Counted from the first letter of the stretch, positions 1-11,826 are shown. The stretch: DNA of 64,000 bases from Sequoia sempervirens (GCA_007258455.2 VDFB02296842.1:1-64000); one strand, 5' to 3'. Numbers and translations: made by a program. The notes: generated by a model not told the origin, from the sequence alone.

Positions 1-950
1 CATGTAGCATAAATTGTCAAGCTTTATGAAAGACAATGTCACTTTTACCAAAATCCATTATCCTTTGTTAGATATACCATCTCTATGGGTACATATTTCA
101 GTCATAATTTTCAACATTCGAGCTTGTCTAAAAGATGAGTTGTTCTTTGTAATAGATTGAGAAGTGAGATTATTTCCTTTGTCATCAAACTAGGATCTCA
201 ATTGTTCAAACTTTGGAAGATGCAGATTTATTAGCAGTTTGGTTGTGGGGATTGTGCCTACAAATTTCCCACCATAATCACTAATTTGTGTAGCCTTTGT
301 GAGAAGAATTGGAAAAGTCCCTACACTACATAGTTCTTAAATTTTGTGGCCTTTGTTGTTGCAGAAATCACTCCACATTATCAAGTCAATTATGGAAGCT
401 GAAATATCCTTAATTTGAAGAGTTTGTTTTTGAACTTGTGTAGCATTCTTTCTGAGGATTGTATTAGATTGACTGATTGATAGAACAATACCAATGATAT
501 CAACAATGAAATTATTTTTCATGTCCTTAATTTTAATGATTGGTTTGAAATTGAAGTGAAGCTTTGGGATCAATGTATCCTCATCCAAACACAACTCAAC
601 TGTGGAATTACTTTCTAAGAAAATCTCCCAATCATTATTTAAATTGATGATTTTTTTTGCAAGTTTGAGGATCCCATTGGAAATTGTGAACACTTTCTTA
701 GTCTCTATACGATAATAAAAAATTCTCTATACGATAATAAAAAAGTTTTGTAGTAGAATTAAAACATGTTGCTCTCATTCCATCACCATCAGAGTCAAGA
801 AGGTTGAAACTAAAAAAATTTCGATCTCCATTTGCATTCTTGAAATGACGAAGTTGTCATTTTGTCGTCACTCTAACCTTTATTTTCCATCATTTTTGGT
901 AAGAATTCAATGCTCTTATAGGAATGAGTCTTGTTGAATCTTCATTTCTT
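1..950 (-). pseudogene. Replication protein A 70-kDa subunit (RPA1)-like fragment, decayed and cut by the window edge
   Basis: RPA1 binds single-stranded DNA through OB folds. Reading the minus strand from about 950 down to 1, I see pieces in RPA1 order. First comes DBD-A (IPIRALNSYQK, then FNLLDSDGDGMRATCFN). Next is the DBD-A/B linker and DBD-B (FTISNGILKLAKK, IIGIVLSISQSNTILRKNA, IMWSDFCNNKG at 337-693). Then follow the end of DBD-B (ILLTKATQISDYGGKFVGTI) and the start of DBD-C near 1-120 (VKVTLSFIKLDNLCYM). The longest open piece is 118 codons; family members have 600 or more residues. In-frame stops and a 22-bp tandem duplication break it. Plant Helitrons and nuclear genes both carry RPA1-like proteins, so the source is uncertain. 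The family assignment comes from remembered motif patterns. Confidence 0.8.
702..745. repeat. 22-bp tandem duplication inside the RPA1-like pseudogene
   Basis: Two adjacent 22-bp copies begin TCTCTATACGATAATAAAAA and differ only at their last base. Removing one copy would join TKLFYYRIE to TKKVFTISNG in one frame, as expected for RPA1. The extra 22 bases are not a multiple of three, so the duplication itself shifts the frame. Confidence 0.85.
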
Positions 951-1842
951 ACAACATGTTGGTGATGACATATTATTTGGAAGATTCATCCATACTTTAT
1001 AATAATGTAGAAAGAATAGTCATCAAAATAGCATTTTTCAAATATAACTAATTTTTAAACAATGCATGTTCTTTTCCTTAGTAAATACATCAAAGCATTA
1101 CATTTGGCACATTTCATGTTCCTTGTTAGATTAGTTGATGAATATTATTTGATATTTTCTAACAATTTACAATATGACACTTAATCTTCTACTATATTCA
1201 AACAAACATAAATTTAAATTTGAATGATGAAAATTACAATTAAACACGATGAACGTTGTCGTACGATTGTTCTATGGTTCTATATAATGGAAGAAAACAT
1301 TATATAATGAGAGGACTAATCATATACAACACATTTTTTAACTGATGGTTCAAATGAATTAGTTGTTGGGCAAAATTTTCTAACTTTAGAAAGAAAATAT
1401 GTTTCTTCAACTTAGTCCTGTAAAAACAAAATTTGAAATAGAAAATTAAGATTTTTAGTTGATATTTATATTTGTAATTCCTTATTCTTTTGATTAAGAA
1501 ACACATGCAATGATTATATGGTTATTTTCTTTTATTATAAATGTATCTAGATGACTTCCAATTTGTATATCAAACATATGATATAGATGATAAATACAAA
1601 TATATTGTGATTTTTGTTTTCTTATTTGAATTGGTTGGTACAAGTATTTACATTTAATTTAAAATTAGTAACAAATTAAAAAAAAAAAGTTCAACTATTT
1701 ATATAGTTTATAATCCATTTACATGGAAGATATATGAACAAAGTTTTTTATAGAAATATACATCAAATTCTTCATCAAAATACTGTTAATATGAGTTATT
1801 CAATGCTAACACAACACTATATAATATCATTGTTTTTGTACA
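950..1842. other. AT-rich spacer, no gene seen
   Basis: No coding signal, TIR or tandem repeat was found here. The open frame at 1300-1506 (-) is low-complexity Phe/Lys/Leu-rich translation of AT-rich DNA. Confidence 0.5.
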
Positions 1843-2199
1843 CTAATTATCATTTAAAAACAACATAAATTCTTCTATTATTTGTTTGGAAGATTGTTCA
1901 TACTGTTCCTCATAAAATATTTCTTTTAGAAATGAGCAAAAGCTTGCAAATTTTCTACACGTTTTGTGAAATTTGTCTCTCATGTCTTGTATTTGAACAA
2001 TCTCATTTTCTTCAACTATGACCACAAGTAAGGCATCATCTTCTATTTCTTGAATAATCTTTTCTGAGTGATTTGCAATTGATTTGGCAAGTTTCTCTAT
2101 AGGGGTTTCAACATATGTATTTGAATCAATAGATTCGTCAGTTGTTAATGTATTTGTTATAGAGTTGTCTAGTGTATTTGATTTATTCATTGTTTCCAT
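1843..2199 (-). CDS. Hypothetical 118-codon acidic frame, unrecognised
   Basis: I do not recognise this protein. It starts METMNKSNTL and is rich in Glu, Asp, Ser and Asn. The stretch from about residue 30 to 75 (ETPIEKLAKSIANHSEKI onward) looks helical and may form a coiled coil. The C-terminal half, with FHKTCRKFASFCSFLKEI, has several cysteines. No signal peptide or membrane segment is visible. It lies about 0.9 kb upstream of the RPA1-like fragment on the same strand, so it could be an upstream exon of the same captured or relic gene, or simply a chance frame. An open frame this long is unusual in DNA this AT-rich, which is the main reason to list it. Confidence 0.3.
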   Translation of the reverse strand: METMNKSNTLDNSITNTLTTDESIDSNTYVETPIEKLAKSIANHSEKIIQEIEDDALLVVIVEENEIVQIQDMRDKFHKTCRKFASFCSFLKEIFYEEQYEQSSKQIIEEFMLFLNDN

Positions 2200-2597
2200 G
2201 ATCTAGAAAGCGAATCACAATAATCAATATTTCAAAAAAATTAAATATACACTTGTCATAAGCATGAAATAGTGTGTTGATATAGCTATCATATTAGAAT
2301 TTTCCAATTTCAATTTACGTCAATTTAATGCATAGATCTAAGATAAATAAAATATGGTAAGAGATAATTTGTATTTATTCATATTTATAAAGAATTGATA
2401 TGTATCAAATACTTCAAATACAATCATAGTGTTTTGTACATGGTAAAAATAGAAATCAATAAAGTTACTTATCTCACATGAAATAGCAATCATCCACATA
2501 GAATTTTAATTCTTGCATTTTAGAAGCTAGAAAACCTATATATATTAAAAATAAGCACAATGATGTAGACAAGGTTCTATTGAATGTCTTCAACATT

Positions 2598-3055
2598 TGT
2601 AAGACCCCGTCCCACAACCTAGAGGATGATGCACACTGCAGAAGCACAACTATTTTTTTTTCCTTAAAAATTATAACAAGACGAGTAAATTATCCTACTC
2701 TAACCACATACATCCTCTAGGCTATGCAACACGTCTACATGTGAACACAATTACTTATAAAATTAAAAACAACCATAGCATAAGAATATTAAACTCAAGA
2801 TACAACTTACAACAAAGCAATAAACCATTGCAAGATAAATCTAACACATAGAAATGTATTGAACATATTTCCACAGATACAACACCACATAACATACAAT
2901 ACACCATTAAATCCAATAATGAGTGGATCATAAATATTATTACAATTACATCACAAAGGTTCACCTCGATACAAATGAGGTACTACAATTATACATAATG
3001 ATCCACAGTTACAATGAAGAAAGAGAAGAACAACTCCCAAGAACCACTTGAGCTC
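2598..3055. other. Possible start of an LTR-like sequence, unresolved
   Basis: TGTAAGACCCCGTCCCAC at 2598 resembles the LTR start TGTAATACCCCTC at 3056. This could be the beginning of a related, older LTR interrupted by the Ty3/gypsy element. I could not find the other end. A perfect 11-bp inverted repeat, CCTAGAGGATG at 2618-2628 and CATCCTCTAGG at 2711-2721, lies inside. No coding frame is convincing. Confidence 0.25.
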
Positions 3056-4697
3056 TGTAATACCCCTCATGTTGCTGTTTGAACTTGTTATTTTCTATGG
3101 TTTTGCTTGATACTTTGAGACTTTGATAGTTACTGTTTATTGGTTGGATTGGTGGATTGGATAGTTTAGACTGCTTGATGACTATGCTACTTTATTTGAT
3201 GACATGGATATTATGATATGACATTATGGTTACATTTGGTTTGGTGATGATTAATTTTATTTCAGTAGTATATTGTGATGCAATGGATTAGTAATCATTT
3301 TATAATGATATGATGTGATTAGTTTAGTTTAGCAATGTTACTTTATACTTGAGGTTGTAATTTTTATTATAATTTTGGTGAGGGGACAATGTAGCACCAC
3401 TCATTTGCAAGTGCCCTACTATGCTCGATTCCCCCTTATGATGTGAACTATTTGATTATATATATATATATATATACATGTTGTACACAACCTTGTTTGT
3501 ATGCAGGAATTGCGGGAACAAAGTCTCAATTTCACTTCCTTTGGCAGGATAGGGCAAGCATCAAATTAACCCAATGAGCATGAAGTTGAAATAGAGATGA
3601 CAAGGAAGTCACCCCATCCCAAGTTTTCCAACACATTTTATGTTTAGTGGTATTGTGTGTCTTTGACCCTTAGTCATTTTTGCATTTTATGATAGTTGTT
3701 TGTGTGAAAGTAATTATGTTATTTGTTTTACGTTGGTGTTGTTGTATGATGTAATTTAAATAACTAAATGATTATAATAAATGTTTATAATAGTTATTGG
3801 AATAGTTTATATTAAAATATAAAAGTCTTAAATTAAAAGCCATGTAATTTATTAAGGATAAATAAATTGAAAGGTGTAAATTAAATTATTTAAAATTTGT
3901 ATTTTGATAATTTAATAAAAATAGCATGTTGAGGATAATTAATGGAATAAAATAATTAAATAAGTTAAAATTGTGTGAATTGCAAGTATAATTTGCAAAA
4001 TCAAAATTAAAACAAAAAGTGTTGTTTGAATAGAAAAAAAATCAAGAAAAGAAAGAAAAGAAGAAAAGGACCAATGAATGTGGAGATTTTGGCTAAAAGG
4101 ATGGTGATGAAATAGAAAGCTTCTTTTAATTCTAATTTTTGGAGTTTTCGAAAAAGAAGAAAATATCTTTTTATTTAATAGCAAAATTGAGAGGTTTTCA
4201 TTCACGAGGAAAATTGATAGAAGCTTCAAAAATATTGAGTTGTGGAAATTGGATCTTCTCTTGTTTTCTCTATATAATTTATTTCTTTGTTCTAGAAGAA
4301 AGGCTCTTCGGAATTAAAATTTTAGATTAGAGAATTTATCAAGGAAACTGGTGGAGAAGTTCTGAAGAAAGAAAGGGGAGCTCTTCAAAAAGGCTATTTG
4401 GGATCAAGAAAAGCTTCATCAATTCCTCAGCAAGCGTAGGACTTCAGGTTCCATTCTATTTCTTTTATTTTTCTGAAGCTGTAAAAATAAATATGTTTCT
4501 CTATGTATAAAAGAAAAAGCTTTTTGAGATTTGAAATTTATTGGGTAGCCAACCAAGGAAAGAAATTTATTGTTGAATCTCTGGAATTGTTCTGAACTTT
4601 TATAATTATGTTATGGGAAAATTATTGCCTCTCTAAAATGAATGGATTTATGTGTTTAATATACACATATATATACACAGATTCGTGGATATACATA

Positions 4698-4703
4698 TTT
4701 GTA

Positions 4704-4737
<34 letters not shown>
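4698..4737. repeat. (TA)n microsatellite in the LTR
   Basis: An alternating TA tract. The same tract occurs in the right LTR at about 13448-13487. Neighbouring frames rich in Tyr and Ile are translations of this tract. Confidence 0.85.
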
Positions 4738-4742
<5 letters not shown>

Positions 4743-5816
4743 AAAACAAGCATGATTTCCAATTTCCTTTGTACTATGTCCCTGATGATACAGTTGTGTA
4801 TATTTATACATACAAATATATATATATAATTTTTTTATTTAGGAATTTATTTTGACTAAGGCCGTAGTACTCTAACGCAGCTGCATTTTTTTTGTTGTTT
4901 GCTAGGTGGGGCTCGGCCTTGGCCGTACCCCTGCCCAGCCATTTGGTGGTTGGTTGTGTAGCAGTCAAGAGACTTCCACAACAATCCTTTGGACTGCTGT
5001 GAGAAGTCCCTTGGACTGCATGCGGCCGCGGCCTTTTAGTGGCTGCGATTTCTTTAAATGAATTTTTTATTTTTTATTTATATATATATGTACATGTCCT
5101 GGCTATGATTAAGTTTTCTTTTCTAGATTTATGACTAGATAAAATATTAAAAAACCAGAATGTGTATTTATATATATGTTTTATTTATATTTATACATAT
5201 ATAATTATATTATGTATGTATATAAATAAGATATATAAATATATAGATATAAAGTTATCTTTTATGAAATTATTATTATTGGAAATTGTTCTTGGAAATT
5301 GGCAAAATCATTATGTGTTATTTCAAAATTATTTCATCGAAAATGGATTTTGGTTATATTGTTTAATTGCGAGTGGAATAAAAAAAATTGTGGTATTTTG
5401 AGTTGTTTTGTAATATCCATGTGTGGATACTATCATGTTAACTTGCATTATGGAATCTGGTAAAATTGATTTGGTTATTTTTCTTTATTGTTATATTATT
5501 GTTTTAGCTTTACCAATGTGGGAACCCAGTTTGTTTAGGAACTCGTTTAAGGTTGTTGGGAAATTTAGGCTTCTAGAGGCTTGAGTTTATTCTTTAGTCG
5601 ATGTATCTCTCTTTTTGGAACTTTGATGTGGCAAGTTATTGAGTATCTTTATTTGGTAAGGGTTGTACGAGATTTTGTAGAGACTCTAATTGTGTGCTTT
5701 TTACCGAGATGGGTAATGCCTCGCATGTCATCTGTTGAGATGTAATGCTCTGTTCTTTATGGTACAACCCTTGCTTTTGATTATGTTTTGGGGTCTCTTG
5801 GGAGAGTGGCTCTTTG

Positions 5817-6152
5817 TGGGGGCCGACACCTCAAAAGGAGGAAGGGCTTAGGATAGCCCACGTAAGAGTTAGATTAACAAGTGAAAACCTAATAATAGAA
5901 CTTAGGGGGATGGGTAGTAACAAAATATTAAGATAATCTTGGATACCTCATCTATCCATTAGGGCTATCGCAGACTAATGGTAGACTGAGAAGGTCGTGG
6001 TTGGCAAAGTCGTTACCTCATCCTCAGGAGAGGTAAATGGCTTCGCATGAGTCACCCTATGGGGCTGACGCCTCAAGTAGGAGGAAGGGCCAAGATAACC
6101 ATAGATGGGGGTCGATGCCTCACGTTGGAGGAAGGGCCAGGATAACCCATGT
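5817..6152 (+). repeat. Three imperfect ~45-bp GC-rich repeats inside the LTR
   Basis: Copies begin near 5817, 6059 and 6107. They share a core of the form GGGGnnGAnnCCTCA, then GGAGGAAGGGC, then AGGATA or AAGATA. The second and third are adjacent; the first is about 240 bp away. The right LTR carries the same set, offset by 8750. Confidence 0.7.
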
Positions 6153-7041
6153 AGGCTATGCAATGACACTCTCCACTAGTTTCCCTTATGCTTTGTTTTC
6201 TTGGTTGCCTCTGGAAGTGTGTTATGATTGTTGTCTTGGATTTATTTTGGAAGTGGTTAATGGTTGTTTCCTTTGGTTTATTTATGATGTGTTTTATGGC
6301 TTTGTGTTTATTATGATTGAATCTTGGTTGTTGTCGTTTATGATCTATGTAATCTTTTGTTGTTGCTACTAGAGTTATTGCTACTATGATATTCTTTATT
6401 GGAGTTAGTCTTGTGGCATTCTTGGTCACAGTCACTTCCTTGTCACCTCTAAGCACAGGGGGTTGGTTTTTCTAAAAACCCATGTGGTTGGGTGGAACAT
6501 GCTCCTCACCTGTTGGGTTCCCCATCAATGTTCGTTCTTCATAGTATCCTGCAGATGGAGCTTGTACCAGATATTCATCTTGAATTTCAAACATTCTTTG
6601 TATTATGTATTTATCCCACATGTATGGGAGGTTTTATTCTATCTCATGTATTGTGAACATGTAATGTATTAAAAGATGATGTATTGTAAATGCACCCTTG
6701 TAACCATTCATGATTTATGAAATTTATTATGGTTTGTATCATGTGATGTATTTATACTTATGCTTATGGATATATGGATGTTATCTTTTGTAAATGGTTA
6801 TTTTAATGTCTATGATGGATGTAAAGATTAGTTAAGTTATTTAGCTTTATCTGTAATCTTTCGTTATGAGTTGGTTTTATGCGATGTGACCTCACGTGCC
6901 CCAAAGGACTTGATGTTATGATGTTATCGTGTAATGTAATTATGTTTAATGGTTCCTTATATGTTTACTTTGTATTATTTAAAAAAATAAATGTGCGCTT
7001 TGTTTTGTCCTTTGGGGCTCAGACCACTCGCCGCTATAACT

Positions 7042-7054
7042 TGGTATCAAAGCC
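7042..7054 (+). other. Primer binding site, initiator tRNA-Met type
   Basis: TGGTATCAAAGCC is one base from TGGTATCAGAGCC, the usual complement of the 3' end of plant initiator tRNA-Met used by many Ty3/gypsy and Copia elements. It marks the 5' boundary of the internal region. Confidence 0.85.
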
Positions 7055-7156
7055 AAGGTTTGCAAACGATGGGGTCTCTGGGTAGTTAATTCCATTAGGA
7101 AACCTTTGTGTTTGACTCTTGAGATCACTTGTACCTTTATCTTGTTGCACAGAAAT

Positions 7157-8400
7157 ATGCCTCAAGGTAGAGGACGTGGCCAAGGAAGAGGCCATGGTGC
7201 TGGTCATAGAGAAAACTGGCAAGGTCGTTCAACTCCTAGTTCCCATGGTTCTAAGCATGAGGAACAACAAAGTCTTCAAAGCAATCCATTAGGTGGTCAG
7301 AACTTGAAACAACCTGGTTTAGATAGTCAGTTGCAACACATTCTTGGAGAGATTCTTGATCAATTGGGACCCAAGCCAGAGGAGGAGTAGTGGGTCGAGA
7401 GAGAAAGGGAAAGGTCGCCGAGGTGAAGGGAAATAACTGCAGATCAAGATGTAGTGATTGTTGGTCATATGAGAGATTTGATGAGAGCACATCTGCCTAC
7501 ATTCGATGGTTCTGGAGGAGGGTTAGAAGAGAAAACATAGTTAATTGATTTGAATCGATGCTTCACAATGTACCCCTACGGTAGCAATACCAAAGCTCTG
7601 GGCGCAAATTAATGCATTTTAGGCTTCGATCCACTTGCGGGCTAGCCGGAAGAACAAAAGTTACGCCCGATATCAACATATTCCGCGGGGAGTAATTTTG
7701 ACAGTTTAGGCTCGGGCTCCTTTCGATCATTGAGTAACACAGTATGATGAGTTTCTATGACCTTTAAGCAAATGTTGATGTCCATTGAACAATATGAGCT
7801 GTGATTCTATGAGTTGAAGCAGTATGCAGGGATCAACCATGATGGAGGGATGTTAGTGCAACATTTTGTTCGGGGCTTAAATTCCTGAATTAGTGGTGGT
7901 GTGCGAGTCTTCAAACCGAAGATGACAAAAATTGCGGTTGAAAAGGCTAGTTTGGTAGAAGAGAATTTGGCCATGGCCTTGGGTGGTCACATTGGAGCGT
8001 AGATTGGTAGTGTGCCTACACCTAGTTTTAGCACTCACGGAGGTCAAACACATGCTACAGGATCTTCTAGGAACCAGTGTGCACCCTCTAAAGGGGGTCA
8101 ACAGCAGCAACAACATTCGCAACCGAAGCATAAAAACTCTCTATCTTAGCAGGGTGGCAACTCTCAGTTTCGTAGGGATCAGAACCAGAACTGAGCTTGT
8201 CAAGAGCATTTTGAGTAGCTTGCACCTATTTTTCAATCAGCGCCGAGTCGAGGAAGCTTTCAGCAGTCAAATGCTCCAGCAGGGGGTAGAGGATTTGGTA
8301 GAGGTACTGGTTGCTACTCATGTGGGCAGCAAGGGCATATTGCTAGATTGTGTCCACAAAAGAGCACCTCAGGATTTAATCAGAGACTAGTTGGGTAAGA
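7157..8400 (+). pseudogene. gag of the Ty3/gypsy element, broken
   Basis: Gag forms the particle that packages the RNA. The first open frame (7157-7390) starts MPQGRGRGQGRGHGAGH, an Arg/Gly-rich N-terminus common in this group. Later fragments in shifting frames match Gag core patterns: RCFTMYPYGSNTKA near 7560, FYELKQYAGINHD near 7810, and LVQHFVRGLNS followed by ISGGVRVF near 7860-7910. A zinc knuckle of exact C-x2-C-x4-H-x4-C form, CYSCGQQGHIARLC, is at 8312-8353. Several stops and at least two frameshifts, especially around 7600-7750, make it non-functional. Confidence 0.85.
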
Positions 8401-8407
8401 GCCGATA

Positions 8408-11400
8408 GTGGGTGATGCAGGGAGAGCTCATTGTGTCTTCACGACAGTGGATAATCGACAGGTAGACCACCAGAGCACCATCATTGAGACATCACATGTG
8501 TTGCATAACACTAGCATTTCTATACTCTTTGATTCTGGTGCATTGAATTCTTTTATATCTCCTTCAGTAGTTGAGCGATGTAGACTGGTGGCAACTAGTC
8601 AAGGTGTAAAATGGTAGGTTGAATTGGCCTCATGGTCAAAGGTTGTTGTAGAGAAGCTTGTGCAAGGTTGTAGTCTGGATATAGGGGCATTGACAACTAA
8701 AGTGGACCTCTGAATCCTACCACTTGGCTCATTTGATGTCGTCTTGGGTATGGATTGGTTGAGTGCACATCGTACCATGATAGACTCTCACCATAAAGCA
8801 GTGTGGTGCATTGATGATTCTAGAAAGGAGGTGGAGATCATGGGCATTCAAAGGCCCATTTCATTGCGAACGATCTCTACCATGCAGCTAAAAAGGTTTT
8901 TCCGACAAGGTTGTCAACTTTTTTCCCTGTCAGTGAGTGACCTTCAGTCAAAGGATAGTCGAGGGGCGTCATTGGATGATTACCTTCTCCTTGCAGAATT
9001 TTCATATGTTTTTCTGGGTGAGATACCTGGTATGCCACCAAAATGGGATATAGATTTCAGGATTGATTTGATACCTGGAGCTGAGCCGATATCTTGAGAT
9101 CCGTATCAGATGACAATGTAGGAACTTCAAGAACTTCGTCTGCAATTGGAGGAGCTTTTGGCTAAGGGGTTTATCTGCCCAAGTGTTTCCCCTTGGGGAG
9201 CACCTATGATATTTGTAAAGAAGAAGGATGGTTCTCTCCACTTGTTTATTGATTATAGGAAGTTGAACAAAGTAACGGTGAAGAACTGATATCCCTTGCC
9301 CAGAATTGACGATCTTTTCAATCAGATAAAAGGGGTGAAGGTATTTTCTAAAATTGACCTTAAATCAGGGTATCATCAGTTGTGGATTGTGGATGTAGAT
9401 ATTCATAAAACAACATTTCACACTCGATACAGACATTACAAGTTCACTATGATGTTGTTCGGGTTAGAAAATGCACCTTCAGTCTTCATGAGCTTAATGA
9501 ATGGAGTGTTCTGAACGTACTTGGATAGATTCATCCTTGTGTTTCTCGATGATATTCTGATTTATTCCAAGTCTATGGAAGAACATGAGGAACATCTAAA
9601 ATAGGTGTTGCAATGCTTAAGGGACAATCAATTGCTTTCCAACCTGGAAAAGTGTGACTTCTATAAGACTGAAGTTCAATATTTGGGCCATGTGATTTCT
9701 GGCGAGGGAATTTCAGTTGATCCTGCAAAGATTCATGCCATTGTGGATTGGCCCACACCCACAAATGTCTCAGAAATTCATAATTTCATGGGAATAGAAG
9801 GCTATTATCGGCGGTTCGTCCAAGGCTTTTCAAGGATTGCACATCCTATCACCTCTCTCCAGAGGAAGGGAAAGAAATTTCTTTGGTCCAATCAATGTCA
9901 GTTAGGATTCCAAACTCTTAAGAAAAAACTGACTAGTGCACCAATCTTAGCAGTATCGGATCCAACAAGAGACTTTGTTGTTTGTACAAATGCTTCTTTG
10001 GAAGGCTTAGGGGTTGTTTTGATGCAAGAAGGGCGAGTGATTGCATATGAATCATAGAAACTTAAGGATCATGAGCTAAACTACCCCACACATGACCTTG
10101 AGTTGGCTACAGTTGTTCATGCTTTGGTAAGATGGAGGCACTTCCTTTTAGGGCATCGGTTCGAGTTGCATATAGATCATCATAGTCTGCAATACATCTT
10201 CACACAGCTGAACCTAAATGCAAGATAGAGAAGGTGGATGGAATTTTTGTGCGAATATGGTTTTGAAGTAAAGTATATCCAGGGCAAAGAGAATGTGTTG
10301 GCAGATGCATTGAGTCAACATAGGCATGAGATTTCTGTTGTGGCTCTTGAGGTTGATTTGAGGAGTCAGATCCTCGCAGCTCTTCCTTTGGACAATTGGT
10401 ATCAAGCAGTGAAATCTGAGATTGATTCGGGTAGAGCTCTGGAAGGAAAATTTGTTGGATACTCATTGGATTCTGATGGTGTTTTGTGCTATGTAGGCCG
10501 AATGTATGTACCTCCTGTAGAGGGTCTTCTCATCCTAATCTTGACTGAGGCCCATCGGGCACCTTATTCAATGCACCCTGGAGTTAAGAAAATGTATGTA
10601 GATCTTCGATCATTATATTTTTGGGCAGGATTGAAGCGTGATATCACTGATTTTGTAGCTAGATGTCTTGAATGTCAGAGGGTTAAGGCTGAGCATCATC
10701 ATCCGACAGGTTTTTTGTAGCCTCATCTTGTTCCAAAATGGAAGTGGGACATTATCTCTATGGATTTCATTGTCAGCTTTCCTATGTCTTCTAGGCAGCA
10801 CGATGCTATCATGGTCACTGTTGATAGGCTGACCAAGGTAGCCCATTCCTATATCATCTTCCTATACTGCTTCTTTGGTAGCCAAGGTGTTCATGGAGGA
10901 CATTGTTCATTTGCATGGGATACCGCGAAGAATCATTTCTAACAGAGATCTGGTATTCACATCTGCGCTATGGACATCTTTGCAACAGTCCTTAGGGACT
11001 CAATTGAACTTTAGTTTTTCCTACCATCTTGAGATAGATGGTCAGACTGAGAGAGTAAATCAGGTGCTTGAGGATATGCTCTGCATGTATTTCATGGACT
11101 AACAATCATGTTGGGAAGATTATCTACACTTGGTCAAGTTTTCCTATAACAATGGTTACCATAGTTCGATCGGTATGGCTCCTTTTCAGGCATTATACGG
11201 TCATCCTTGTCATACACCTTTGAGCTAGGATCGATTGGAGGACAGGGTTCTTCTTGGACCCGAAATGCTTTGAGATATGGAGCAGCAAGTAGCTCGCATC
11301 CAAGAGCATCTTGTAGCAGCTCAAGATAGGCAGAAAAAGTATGTTGATGCACACAAAGTTGATCGACAGTTTGCAGTTGGTGATCGAGTGTTTCTTCGAG

Positions 11401-11804
11401 TGCATCCACGGAAGATCCCTATTCATTATGGAAAGGGTTCTAAGCTTGTGCCCCGCTTTGTAGGGTCATTTGAGGTGTTAGAAAGAATTGGTCTTGTTTC
11501 CTACCGCCTGGCCTTGCCACCCAGTCTGTCGCAGATTCATGATGTTTTTCATGTTTCAGTCCTTAGGCCATATTTTCCTGATGTTACTCACATACTTGAT
11601 TGGAATGCTCTACAGGTTGATGATGAGCAGCTCGCTCTCGAGCCCGTGGTCGTGCTGCAGCACAAGAGACTCGCCCTCAGAGGCAGGGATATTGAGCAGG
11701 TGCGGGTCTAGTGGGACCCCAATGATGAGACTTCAACAACATGGGAGGATGCCTCCCGTATCAGGGAATCCTATCCTTACCTGTTTACTGGCTTCCAGGA
11801 GTAA
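8408..11804 (+). pseudogene. pol of the Ty3/gypsy element (PR-RT-RH-IN-chromodomain), broken by stops
   Basis: Domains appear in order. Aspartic protease: LFDSGALNSFI near 8528 and LGMDWLSAHR near 8740. Reverse transcriptase: [16 protein letters not shown] near 9190, [10 protein letters not shown] near 9352, and the catalytic FLDDILIYS near 9543 with both Asp residues present. RNase H lies around 9900-10300 and ends ENVLADALSQ. Integrase zinc finger: HPGVKKMYVDLR and CLECQRVKA near 10574-10690, followed by the core ([11 protein letters not shown]). The C-terminal part has a GPY-like segment (LVPRFVGSFEVLERIG) and a chromodomain-like tail (VVVLQHKRLALRGRDIEQV, then WEDASRIRESYPYLF). At least ten in-frame stops interrupt it; several are TAG where relatives have CAG. 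Confidence 0.92.
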
Positions 11805-11815
11805 GTCAAATTCAT

Positions 11816-11826
11816 GGGGGGAAGGA
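11816..11826 (+). other. Polypurine tract
   Basis: GGGGGGAAGGA directly precedes the TG that starts the right LTR. This is the expected plus-strand priming site. Confidence 0.85.

Larger units (their letters stand above)
3056..7017 (+). repeat. 5' LTR of the Ty3/gypsy element
   Basis: It starts TGTAATACCCCTCATG and is shared with 11827-15767 up to the bases TTTGGGG at 7017. The true LTR end may be nearer 7040, just before the primer site, since 7018-7041 has no counterpart in the right copy. It contains (TA)n tracts near 3461 and 4700, a GC-rich island at about 4860-5050 with GCGGCCGCGGCC, and three imperfect ~45-bp repeats around 5817-6152. Short frames inside, such as 6037-6372, recur unchanged in the other LTR and are not genes. 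Confidence 0.92.

Noticed and set aside
4608..4855. Tyr/Ile-rich frames as small membrane proteins
   Set aside because: They are translations of (TA)n microsatellite in the LTR and recur unchanged in the other LTR.
6037..6456. Overlapping 111- and 127-codon frames in the LTR
   Set aside because: They lie on opposite strands of the same LTR stretch, are duplicated in the right LTR, and have no family similarity.
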